Assembly (NCBI GenBank): GCA_003254905.1
Contig: QANU01064947.1
Location: 249,309 to 313,308, forward strand
Origin: Nissolia schottii
Lineage: Eukaryota; Streptophyta; Magnoliopsida; Fabales; Fabaceae
Reading direction: 5' to 3'
DNA: 64,000 bases
This document shows, piece after piece, positions 50,050 to 61,645 of this stretch (positions are counted from its first letter, which is position 1; the number at the start of each line of letters is the position of its first letter). The notes under the pieces were generated by a model. That model was not told the origin of the DNA. It ran no database searches and saw nothing but the letters and a program-made list of their open reading frames with translations. The position numbers were made by a program, and so were the translations under genes.

Positions 50050-50440
50050 TAGGGGAAAATACATTTATATGGTATTAAATGAGTTAAAATCCAGATATAT
50101 GGGATAATGTAAGAAATTACGAATGTATGGTCTACGCGGCTGAAATTGGGTGAACAGTACCCGATTTCCGCCCCTTTTAAAAAAAAAAATTCGGGGCTGA
50201 AATCGGGTACTTTTCATCCGATTTCAGCCTTTTTTAAAAAAAAATAAAATTTCCGGGACTGAAATCGGATACTATTCATCCAATTTCTGTCCCTTTTTTT
50301 GTAAAAAAAATAAAAATCGGGGGCTGAAATCGGCATCCCGTGGACCGATTTCAGCACTAAAATCCCATATATTCATAATTAATTTAAACTGTTCACATTT
50401 TAAAAAAATTTATTTTCCAAGGCCACATAAAGGTCAAAAA
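50050..50440 (+). repeat. Hairpin-array element, copy 2
   Basis: Four near-palindromic units start at about 50139, 50196, 50258 and 50322 (spacing 57-64 bp). Each begins GCTGAAATCGG or close and ends CCGATTTCAGC or close, with a short loop and A-rich spacers with T-rich edges between units. Examples are AAATTGGGTGAACAGTACCC and CTGAAATCGG...CCGATTTCAG. The left flank (AAATTACGAATGTATGG) and right flank (CCCATATATTCATAATTAAT, then CCACATAAAGGTC about 70 bp beyond) match those of copy 1 near 5.1-5.5 kb. Non-coding. Confidence 0.75.
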
Positions 50441-52135
50441 AAAAAAAAACCTATCGACAGCATGCAATACCTAACAGTATATGCTAAGTGACTTCAAAGT
50501 CAAAAACAATGTAGCCGCATAAATTGTTTATTTTATGTTAAAATTTTTTAATTTAAATAAATAGTCAAAAATAATAATTTTAAGGAATAAGACTAGAAAC
50601 TCCAATTATAATATCTATAATATATGTAGATATCTAGATGTATATACCTAAAAATTTGCCGTGCAAGTAATTTTCAACTTGTAAGATTATCATTGTCACC
50701 TTCGTTAAAAAAAAGAAAAGAACAGAAAGAGTATCAATGTCACCCATTGTAAGAGTATCAATGTCACCTATTGTTATAAAATAAAGATAGTGATGGTGTG
50801 AATAGTAAAATTTTACAGAATAAAACAAAAAGAAAAAAAAGGTAATAATACAATTTTTTTTGAGAGGTTGGTATTAACACAGTTAATTAGCTATTAGTAA
50901 TATATATATATATATATATATTATATGTGATTATTTCTTCTTCACCCATATTTTTACACCTATATTTTTATAAAGGTATCAATACCTTTTTATATTTCAA
51001 CGATCATGATTTACTTTTAGATTTAAAATAATAAGTATTTAGAGTTAATGGAACATAGGATTAATTCTTAGTCATAGATAATCATTCGATAACAATACCT
51101 GTAATTTGATGGATACCGGTAATTCTATATATATATATATATATATATTCACTTTCCGCCTAATAATAAGAAGCTTCGAATTCAATATATTACCAGAATT
51201 GAATATTTTGATCCGACCGATGCAGGCTGCAGCAGGGCAGAGCTGCGCCTTTTGCGTTTGGGGAGAGCATGTTTCAAAGACAGATTTTTGTATGTCTTTG
51301 GATCCATATAACATTATAATCTTTTTAAATTTTTTATTTCACTAACAGCTCATGTTTATAGCCACATCTTTAATAAAATTAGTGATAAATAAAAAAGTAA
51401 ATGTATTGTGAATAAAATTTATTTTTATTGTACTTAGTGAAGAGGCAGAATTTTCTTTTATCTATATCATAGTTAATTTTGAGTAAGATGCACTAAAAAG
51501 TGAAAACATTATTTTAGAAAAAAAATAATTGTTTTCACTACTAGATCATTTAAATTAATAACACTTAAATGATTTAATAAAAAAAATATTCACTTTTCAA
51601 TCGCATTTCAAAGATATCGAATGTTATAATTATTAGAGTTACATATCTAAGAGCGGAATCAGAGCACTAACTAAGCTAAAACAATGGCCTCCAATGAGAA
51701 CTGTATCTATACGAGAATTCATTGATGGTTTATTCAGAGTTCTGGAAAGTGTGCGTAGCAGAAAGAGAGAGAGACGCAGTAGAGTAGAGTAGAGTAGAGG
51801 GGTATCCCAGCGAGGCTAGGAATAAACATCGCATCATCAGATCTACTATTCTCCACTCTTCTCTTCCACAACGTTCAAATTCACTCTCTCTTCACTTCCC
51901 TTCCCATTAACCAATTAATTACTCTCTCTCAAACTCTGTTTCTTTCACCCCTTTCACTTCACCTTTTTTGTCTGCATTAACTCCTTGATCGTCGTAACGG
52001 TCATTTCCCGGCGGTTTTTTTTTTCCTTCTTTTTCAAAGCTCCGGTTGATGACGTAGTTTCCCGGCGGCCAAAATCCACGGGGAGCTTCAGGCAAACCTG
52101 GGTTTTGGATCACTCACACATGCGAAGAAGCGAAG
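50441..52135. other. Spacer and 5' UTR of the NT-C2 coiled-coil gene
   Basis: (TA)n runs at 50900-50922 and 51125-51148, and a pentanucleotide AGTAG run at 51778-51799. From about 51840 the strand is CT-rich, as in a plant 5' UTR. Upstream ATGs lie at 52047 (ATG ACG TAG) and 52120 (out of frame, overlapping the main start). Confidence 0.6.
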
Positions 52136-55100
52136 ATGTTCAGGCCAGCGAGATGGAGGAGCGAGAAGAACAAGGTCAAAGCCGTTTTCAAGCTTCACTT
52201 CCATGTCACTCAGGTACCTCTTTAATGGAAATTTCTGTAGCCGTCAAACCCAAAAAGGGTACATTTTTATCGGAGTGATTTTTTGTAATGCAATTTGTTC
52301 AGATGATGCAATCTGGGGTGGATGGTCTGGTGCTGTCTTTAGTTCCTGTGGACATTGGAAAGGCAACAACCAGATTAGAGAAAGCTGCGGTTCGCGGCGG
52401 AGTTTGCCGATGGGAGAGTCCTGTGTACGAAACAGTTAAGCTTATTCAGGATCCTAAGACTGGGAAATTCAGTGAGAGGATATATTACTTTGTGCTTTCC
52501 ACTGTATGGATTTTCCCCTCCTTTCAACTGTTTTGTTTTGTTTTGTGTACTAGGTTATGTCAGAAGAGACTGTGATCTAGATGACTCTTGGCTCTGTTTT
52601 TTGTGTAGGGTTTATCCAAAACTAGCTCCATTGGGGAAGTTTCTATAGACTTTGCTGATTATGCTGAGGCTACAAAGCTTTCCTCTGTCTCTCTTCCCAT
52701 CAAGAACTCTCATTCTGATGCTGTTTTGCATGTTAGTCTTCCGCCACCACTCTCTTTCCATTTTCCTGATTTTGCTTCTCAAAGAGCTTGAAAATTTCAT
52801 GGAAACCTAGTAACTCTTTTCAGTAGAATGCAATGTACTGCAATATCAATGCTAGTAATTCTGATTTGTTGCTTGATGGGCAGGTATCAATCCAGAGACT
52901 GCACGAAAACAATGACACAAGGTACTAGGAGAATTTATCAATCTATCATGGTTATTTTATCATCTTCAGGTTGTAAAATTTGCCTCAAGTTCTGTTGCTT
53001 GTTTTTGATGATGGGGTTTCTTCTTGTTAAATAACAATTGCAGAGAGGAAGAGGAATGCGAAGATGGCAAACTGAAAAACAAAGATAGGAGCTTGAGGAC
53101 CTATTTAAGCAATGGATATGCAGAGGAAAACACTAAAAGTGATTCTTCTGAAGTAAGGTTTCATTTTTCTCAATGGGACTACGAATTTTCTTTTGGCGTT
53201 TAATATATATTCTTTCATAATTGAAATTTTCCTCATTATATAAATTCAACAGCAGTGCCCTTCCTCAGTGAAAAAAATTATCCATTTTTCTTTTTCTTGC
53301 TCTATTCTGAAAGTTAAAATTTCAAGGAAATTATTGAAATTCCCCTTCCTATGTTTCACAGGATGTCTCTGCCAAATCAAACACTAATGGAGCTGAGTTG
53401 AGTGCTGATTGTAGGACATCTAGTGGATCTGACATAACATTGTCAAGTTCTGATGGCAGCTCTGGACTTGATACTCCTCGAGAACTTGGACTAAGAAATT
53501 CTAGCATCCACCCCAACACAAATGGTTTCCATTCAGGTGTGAGCCACCCTTCAGATCGTCCAAAGGCTGCTGTAAATGCCTCAGCATCAGTGTATGACGG
53601 ACATCAGAGATCACAATGGGGCTGGTTAGCTGGTTCAGAACATGGTTTGAGTACAGACGGTTCGACAAATGGTTCTCTGGATGCTTTTCCAAAGGAAGGG
53701 TCCCAACAGGCAGCTGATACGGAGATCGAAAGACTCAAAGCTGAACTTGCTACTTTGGCTCGGCAGGTGGATATGTCGGACTTGGAACTACAGACTCTCA
53801 GGAAGCAAATCGTCAAGGAAAGCAAAAAGGGGCAGGAGCTCTCCAAGGAAATCGTTAGCTTGAAAGAGGAAAGAGAAGCACTCAAGATCGAATGTGATAA
53901 TCTCAAGTCTTTTCACAACAGAATGGACAAGGCCAGAGCAAGTAACAAGCCACTACTGGAAAGTGGTGATCTCCGTACTCTCGTTGAAGAAATTAGACAA
54001 GAACTGAATTATGAGAAGGACCTTAATGCGAATCTTCGATTACAGTTAGAGAAGACACAGGAATCAAATGCTGAACTAGTCCTTGCAGTGCAGGACCTGG
54101 ATGCAATGTTGGAGAAGAAAAACAAGGAAATGTCTAGTCTTTCCATTAAACATGAAGAGAGTAAAAATTCCCATGAGTTACAGAGAAATCTCTCTAAATG
54201 TGAAACAGATGATGATGAAGATCAGAAAGAATTGGACGAGCTTGTTAAGGAGCAGGGCGATGCCAAGGAGACTCACTTGTTCGAGCAAAAAATTTTAGAC
54301 CTCTACAGCGAAATAGAGATGTATAGAAGAGACAAAGATGAGTTAGAGATGCAGATGGAGCAACTTGCACTAGACTATGAGATACTGAAACAAGAAAACC
54401 ATGACATAGCATACAAGCTGGAGCAGAGCCAACTACAAGAACAGTTAAAAATGCAGTATGAATGCTTGTCTCCTCCTCCTGCTATAGATGGCATTGAAAC
54501 CCATATTGAGAGTCTGGAAAATCAACTCAAGAAACAGGCAGAAGAATTCTCAAATTCTCTGGCTACCATCAAGGCCCTTGAAGCCAAAATCAGTAGGTTA
54601 GAGGAGGAAATGGAGAAACAAGCTCAAGGATTCAAAGCTGATCTAGAAGCTGTGACACAGGACAAAATTGAGCAGGAGCAAAGTGCCATCCAAGCAAAGA
54701 CACATATTGAGAATCTGGAAAATCAACTCAAGGAGCAGTCGGAAGAATTCTCAAATTCCCTTGCTACTATCAAGACCCTCGAGGCTCAAATCAGTAGGTT
54801 AGAGGAGGAACTAGAGAAACAAGCTCAAGGATTCGAAGATGATCTTGATGCTGTGACACGGGAAAAAATTGAGCAGGAGCAAAGAGCCATCGAAGCAAAG
54901 ACCCGTATTGAGAATCTGGAAAATCAACTCAAGACGCACACTGAAGAATTCTCAAATTGCCTGGCTACCATCAAGGCCCTTGAAGCCCAAATAAATCGGT
55001 TAGAGGAGGAACTGGAGAAACAAGCTCAAGGATTCGAAGCTGATCTAGATGCTGTGACGAGGGAAAAAATTGAGCATCAGGAGCAAAGTGCCATCCAAGC

Positions 55101-57289
55101 AAAGACACATATTGAGAGTCTGGAAAATCAACTCAAGAAACAGTCTGAAGAATTCTCAAATTCCCTGGCAACCATTAAGGTCCTTGAAGCCCAAATCAGT
55201 AGGTTAGAGGAGGAACAGGAGAAACAAGCCCAAGCATTTGAAGCTGATCTAGATGCTGTGACACGGGACAAAATTGAGCAGGAGCAAAGAGCCATCCTAG
55301 CTGAGGAAGCTTTGCGAAAGACCAGATTTAAAAATGCTAATACTGCTGAGAAGCTTCAAGAAGAATTTAAAAGGCTCTCCATGCAAATGGCCTCTACATT
55401 TGACGCAAATGAGAAGGCCACCATGAGAGCATTGACAGAAGCAAGTAAACTTCGCGCACAGAAAAAACTGCTGGAACAAATGCTGCATAAAGCCAAAGAA
55501 GAGCTTCAGTCTGTCAAAGCTGATAATGACGTAAAACTGAATGAACTTTCCAACCAAATAGATTCAATGTCAGTTAAGATACAACAGACGTTGATGGAAA
55601 TGGAGGACAAGTCCAAGCAGCTTGAAAACCAGAAGAATCTTGAACAACAAGTTAATAGGGGTTTCTGTGAGGAGATCCAGATTCTAAAAGCTGAGAATGA
55701 AAGGCTTAAAGCAGAGATTTCACACTTCTCCAAGCAGTTAGAACAGAAAGAAATTTTAAGAACTGACTTGGAAGTTATGAAGAAATCAGTTGAAGAATCT
55801 GAGATTATGGTACAGAGAAGAACCATGGAAAGAAATGAGCTGGTGAGTACAATTGTTATGTTGAAGAAGGAGGCAGAACAGTTACTTGATGAGCTCAACA
55901 GGATGAGGGATCTCAAGGATGAAAAAGAGACAGTGGTTAGACTCTTGCAGTCAGAGTTAGAAGAAATTAGAACTCAATATGGTGACTTGAAACATTCTCT
56001 TTTCCAGAATGAGGCTGAGAAAGAAAAATTAAGAAAGCATGTTTTTCAGCTAAAGGGTGAACTGAAGAAGAAGGACGATGCATTAAAGAATGCTGAGAAG
56101 AGGTTAAAGGATGGTAATGGACGCCCACAACATTCTGATGGAAGTCAAACCATTCCAAAGAACAAGAAAACTGCTCCGATTCCCCAGCATTCAAAAGAAA
56201 TGGAAAGTTTGAGGGAGAAAATAAAAATGCTTGAGGTAACTTTACAATCTTAGTAGTCTGAGCTGATAGCACTTTGAAAAAAATGTTTATTCCAAAATAT
56301 TAATTTCTCCATCTATATTTTCATCTACTGCTGTCATTTTCTTAGAATAAGATTGTTTACTTGTGGCAACCGAGTGAGGGGCATATTAACAAGAATTGTT
56401 TATTACAGGGCCTGATAAAGTCAAAGGAATCTGCCTTGGAAACGTCAACTTCTTCATTTTTGGAGAAGGAAAGGGAACTGCAGTCCAAAATTGAGGAACT
56501 GGAGGAATTCAGTCACAGCATTGCATTGGAAAAGGTATACTGATTAATAGTGTGCTACACTTGAGCAATATGACTACACCAAAGAAAGATTTCAGCCTCT
56601 TGATTGTCATATCCATTAAAATGCATCAAAGAAATCTGTCTTAGATAAAGTTTCCTAGCATTGTTTGCTCCATAAATTTTGAGTTGCAAACTCATTCTTG
56701 CTTGTCACCTGGATTAAGCTTTTGTTATTGAATTACTGATTTTTTACTGTAATGAATTGTATCCATTGGCATGCGCTTCAAACAGGTTGTTGAGGGTAAG
56801 AGTACTACAGTTGAGCAGCTCCATGATTCGACATGTGTGTCCGGAGAAAATGGGGTTGCAATGTCTTTATGCAAGAGGTTTGTTTTTCCTACTTTCCTTC
56901 CTTGTCCTTTTCTTTTTTTCTTCTGACATTAGGATGACATAGTTTAGACCGTTTAGTTTGTCTATATTACTCTTGTAAATTTGTGAACTCATTCTATTGA
57001 ACTATTTAATTATTGATCATTTTCTGGTCATGGCAGTGATGTCAATTCGCCAGAGAAAGAAGCAGAAACATCCATAGTGGACAATGGGGACGGCAACCTT
57101 TGTGACATGTCAACCGAATTATCGACACTGAAGGAAAGAAACAAATCAATGGAAAGTGAACTGAAAGAGATGCAAGAACGGTACTCGGAAATGAGTCTCA
57201 AATTCGCAGAGGTAGAAGGCGAAAGACAGAAGCTTGTTATGACTGTAAGGAACCTCAAGAATGCCCGCAAGAGCCAGCACCAGCAGTAA
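52136..57289 (+). CDS. NT-C2 domain coiled-coil protein (myosin heavy chain-related)
   Basis: Nine exons: 52136-52213, 52303-52503, 52609-52731, 52884-52921, 53044-53152, 53362-56235, 56409-56534, 56786-56877, 57037-57289; 1,297 residues in frame. Residues 1-145 form an N-terminal C2 (EEIG1/EHBP1-type) domain: MFRPARWRSEKNKVKAVFKL, VCRWESPVYETVKLI, IYYFVLST, GEVSIDFADYAE. A Ser/Gly-rich linker (about 150-290) precedes almost continuous coiled coil to the end (ERYSEMSLKFAEVEGERQKL, VRNLKNARKS). Such proteins are thought to tether membranes or cytoskeleton; despite the name there is no motor domain. Residues 563-831 are four tandem 67-residue repeats (see separate entry). Its closest Arabidopsis counterpart from memory is At1g63300 (about 1,029 aa), which has one copy of that segment, so the extra length here is largely explained by the repeats. 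Confidence 0.9.
54499..55305 (+). repeat. Four in-frame 201-bp (67-residue) coding tandem repeats
   Basis: Copies start at 54499, 54700, 54901 and 55105. The third has one extra codon (a His). Each reads about THIESLENQLKKQAEEFSNS, then LATIKALEAKISRLEEEMEK, QAQGFKADLEAVT, DKIEQEQSAIQAK. The copies are highly alike in DNA as well as in protein, so the duplication is fairly recent. Sixty-seven residues equals eight heptads plus one hendecad, so the coiled coil can continue through each junction. Confidence 0.95.
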
Positions 57290-58864
57290 CTTCTTCCCTG
57301 CTATCTTTTGAGGGCCTGCAGTGTACAGTTTCAGCGGCAAAACAAACAGTTTTAAACTCAAATAAGTTAATGTGTACATTGGCAAGATGTATGAATTTCC
57401 TTCCCTTTCTCTTAGCCCTTTTTCCCCCTTTCTAAATGTGTTACTTATAAGGGTACCCTTAGCCTTTTTTCTTTTTCCCTTCTAAATGTGTTCCATATAA
57501 GGGTTGCCCTTTTATAGAGCCATCCTGTAGTTTGTACTGTCAGAGTGTGATTTAGTTACCAATAGAGCTATCTCAATATAATGTTGTTCTTTGATTGTAT
57601 TTTTTTTTTGGGCGTTTATATAGATATTCTTTTATTGTATCCTTTAACTGATATATAATACAAATCAGAAGTTCTTTTATAGAATATAGTTTGCATGCAT
57701 ACATTTTCTTTTCTGCATTTATACCCACACATTCTTTCATTATAGTAAATTGAAATACTGGGATGAATGAAAGAAAGGGTAGCTGGTGTGATCTTGTAAC
57801 AATAAAAAGGTATCAGATGTTGAGAGGTGGGCCTGATAGAAAGATGATTGGCTATGAAATAACGTTATTGTATCCTCAAGGAAAATAGTAGCCAAGACTA
57901 ATTCTAACATTCATGCGATAAGCCAAAGCTACGTATTCAACTTCATTTTATCAAACACCCTTTTATATTGTATCGTGTTTGATATTAGTCCTGATTTGTC
58001 GCCAATGTATGTTGTAAAACGTGTATCCGTATTATAAGCGTAGTTGACCGTACAGATATACACATTTACATTGCGTTATTTTTTTGATTAATTTGCATTG
58101 CATTGTTATTGTTGGTTCTACATATTTGACTTCTCAGTTTCTCACCTGAGTAGTCATATCATATCTCCTTAACCGAGTACTTTTTCAAACTCTATTTTCT
58201 TGTTATATATTTCATGAATGAATCCTTTTTATCATTTTTACTAACTTACTAGTTACTCCTTGAAACACCCTTATATCGGTATTATCCATTGTTAAATATT
58301 TGCTATGCGAACCTCTTCACAAAATTGAATAATAATATTTGGTCAATGACGGACATCCATTTCCCACCCCATGATTAATGAAACATTATCTGGGACATAC
58401 ACACATGTTTATGTTTTTATGCATCTAGAAAGGGGGAAATTATTGCAACTTGTATGGTTGATATCGATATTCATGTTATAATGCTTTGAGGCATTATACA
58501 TGTAACACATGCATATTTATTCTTGCACAAAAAATGGAATTAAGAAGAGCTGTTTAATGAGTTGTTCTTGTATAGTCTAACTACAGTTTTACTGGTCCAA
58601 TTACTGTAATAATGTATGAGTTTAAGTTCTATAAAAATTTTTTTATTTCTTTACTCTTAAGAAATAAGTGTAACTCAATCTAACAGTTGGGGTCTAGACT
58701 ATATATCTAAGCAATGTAGAACCTCCTTATACCCAGGACTGGACAATTGGAGAATGAATAGTAAAGTTTGCAAGACTTGACATTGACTCATTAACGATCT
58801 TAGAATAGGCTTCAATAGTATGTTAAGAATCACCTCTCGCAAAAGCTTAAGATTAGACTTGTGA
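57290..58864. other. 3' UTR and intergenic spacer
   Basis: The 3' UTR of the coiled-coil gene probably ends by about 57600; a 50-bp segment (CCCTTTCTAAATGTGTTA...AAGGGT) is loosely duplicated at 57420-57510. Beyond that, AT-rich DNA with nothing recognisable. Confidence 0.5.
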
Positions 58865-59065
58865 GAAAGATGATTTTTGATATAGTATTAGAGCTATTAT
58901 GACTAAGAGGTCAAGAGTTGAATCCTAGTCGAGTCTCATTTCCCAAAACAAAAATTATCCACACTGCAAGTCAAAAGATCTCTTGCATGAGAGAACATGT
59001 AAAGAGACATAAAATTATTTAATTGTCTCTACTCAATAGCTTAAACTTTTAGAAAAGATAGTTCT
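58865..59065 (+). repeat. Dispersed-repeat fragment with tRNA-like B box
   Basis: AGAGGTCAAGAGTTGAATCC (B-box-like) followed by GTCGAGTCTCATTTCCC, then CTGCAAGTCAAAAGATCTCT and TCTCTACTCAATAGC. I recognise this as a common legume interspersed text, from memory, but cannot name the family or its exact ends. Confidence 0.4.
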
Positions 59066-60108
59066 TGACAATTACAACAAATTGGGTAAAAAATGAAAGA
59101 GAAAGAGAATTATTTCCATAACAATGAGTTGGACCATGATCAGATAGTTTAATACCAAAACCCAAAAACAAATCCTCTAAAATAAAAAGAAGATCAAGAA
59201 GACTCAACATTATTATTGTGCATAGCATACTAAAAATGACTGTGGAGTAGGGTTTCGACTTTGAACATTGCAAGTAATGGGGGGACCACACGCATGTCCT
59301 GCATGCAAATACAGCTTTGGAGGGGAAGCACACCTAAAAGGGAAATGCAGCTAACTATGTGGAATGGAGACAATAATAGTACACCGTTTAGTCTTGTCTT
59401 GTGTCTAGTGGTTAGGGTACACTACACAAGAAGTTGTTAATTTCCATTGTTGGTGTACTTTCAATGTGAATCCCCTTTTGTATGTTGTTGAAACTGAAGC
59501 GGTAATCAAATCAAGTCTTTTTTTGTTGCTGTAATCACTAATCAAATCAGGCCTTGAATGCATATTATTATTTAGTTTAGTAGGATGTAGTTGTTTTTGT
59601 TCGTGTTTCCTTTATTTCCTTGTTTAGAAAATTTTATATTCAAACAAGTACAGATTGAGAATAGAAATCCTATCCATTCAAAATTACTAAACACAAAATT
59701 AAGCGCTAAAATGATGTGGAACGTAAGTAACTATTAGATGGAGCGAAAAAAATAACGAGTCCTACTGTACCATCCATATTTCTTTCAATTACTACTTTGA
59801 TTTCTATCAATAATTTTTACCGTATCTTTCGATCTTAGAGGATCAAAATTAATCACACATATAGGGGCTTCTTCATGAACGGTGGAACGAAGAAAATTTT
59901 GGTCACTAGATTAAATATAGATGATTAAAATTAAAAGTTATTAAAGATTTTATGATTATTTTAAAAATTTATATTGTGTTTTAATTTTAATCATTGATGT
60001 AAAATCTAATAATACTTAAAATTAACTCCTCACATGTATCACAATTAAGAACTCCTCTCACCTTAATTCAAATCTACTTAAACATTAGCCAATTACCTAA
60101 CGTGAGTA

Positions 60109-60297
60109 CTAATGGGGGTTGATCCAAGTGGTAAGCAGCTTAGTATCACTTAAGCAAGGTCCCGAGTTCGAGACTTTGTGTATGCAGTTATCTCCGCTAG
60201 GAGACTCATCCGCCATAGTCAGGCGCGTGACCCGGGTTGACCCAGATTAGTCAAGGCTAAGCTTTAGATACCGGACAGATAGCCTAAAAAAAATAAA
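60109..60297 (+). mobile_element. tRNA-derived SINE, copy 2, with target-site duplication
   Basis: Head with A box (TTGATCCAAGTGGTAAG) and B box (GGTCCCGAGTTCGAGACT), body as in the 45136 copy (GTCAAGGCTAAGCTTTAGAT near the end), and an A-rich tail. Direct repeats AATTACCTAACGTGAGTA (60091-60108) and AATTACCTAACATGAATA (60298-60315) flank it, with two mismatches in 18. SINEs are moved by LINE reverse transcriptase. The mismatches and the divergence from copy 1 suggest an old insertion. Confidence 0.9.
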
Positions 60298-60315
60298 AAT
60301 TACCTAACATGAATA

Positions 60316-61645
60316 ATGATGCGGTCATTAATTATCTTAAAGATGTGTTGAACTATGCATGTGATTTAGAGAAACAATTAATATCTACTAGTAGTTTAAA
60401 TCAATGAACCAATTACATGCAATCGCCTTTAATTTATACATGTCTAAGTTGAGTACTCTCTTACGGCAGTCATTTTCTTGAAGCATGGACAAAATAAACG
60501 CTAAATTTTATTTTATTTGGATGTGGTATGAATTTAACTTTGATAAGTGGCTAAAATGTTTCAATGGTCCGATAATTTTTTTTAAAGGTAAAATATTGCA
60601 TTTATTAATCAAATGAGTAATAAATACATAGAGATCCAAAGACCAAAAGCATACTTAACACAAATGAATTTTTCATATAGCTGACATAACAATAAATGAT
60701 ATAAAAATGTTAATGTAAAAACATAAAATAAAGTGAAATTAAACTAACAAAACCTAAACTCGATATTATAATGTCGAGTCTAGTTTGTTGCTGATCACAG
60801 TACTCAATCATCATCAACACACATGACCTTCATAAAAGTAGTCCCAATTTGGCATATTGCTTTCTTGGTTTTGAATTTCTCAAGCATGTCTCACATTTAT
60901 ATTTGAATGGAAACTTAAGAAAAATCTTCATCCTCTAGAACCATATTCTCTCGCGATCTTTTCAAATTTAGAAGTTTTTGAAAATCCAAGGGTTACCTTT
61001 TTTATTACGTGACAAAGATCGTCTCATAACATAGTTGTTGCATTAACAGATTGTTGAGTTGAAGATGCACCACCGCCACCCATGAAACGTTGTCACAGAG
61101 TCTAAGCTAGAGGCACCTCTGTTGCTTCAAACACATTGGAATTCATGATTTTATAGCAAAACAATGGAGAAAAGAGAAGAAAAAGAAGAAGAAGACACAC
61201 TATACAAGAGGTTGTGCACGAGGCAAAAGGAAATGCACAAAGATGACTGAAGATTGAACGATGGTTCAATGTGCTAGGAGTGGCAAAGGAACCCTAGCAG
61301 CGGCAAATGGTTTTTATTCTTTTTATTATTTGTGGTAATAGTCAAAATTAAACCCATAAAGATTTGTACCAAAGATTCATATTATTCCGAATAAAATTCT
61401 GAACACACTTGGTAATTAAATGCCAAAGACGGAATGCACAAATATATTCTTTTGTTTTCTCTCGGTAAACAATATACATACGTATACATACACATATACT
61501 CTATGATGATCTTTCTATACAAACTGAGCCAAATTCTGATTACAAAAATTGTCACCAAAAAAAGGTAATTAACGATGAGAGAATGACATAATAATCAGGT
61601 TGAGGCTCCTAGCATCATTAATTGGACCAATTGGAATTGATTTAT
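60316..61645. other. Intergenic spacer, 3' side of LURP-one-related gene
   Basis: No supported gene. On the minus strand about 60780-61150 has scattered coding-like stretches (for example MNSNVFEATEVP, KCETCLRNSKPRKQYAKL) interrupted by stops, possibly a decayed transposase or gene remnant, but no family could be fixed. Confidence 0.4.

Noticed and set aside
53501-56272. Minus-strand and shifted frames inside the coiled-coil exon
   Set aside because: Shadows of a 2.9-kb open exon with biased codon use.
60780-61150. Decayed transposase on the minus strand
   Set aside because: Some coding-like phrases, but no diagnostic motif of hAT, MULE or other families could be shown.
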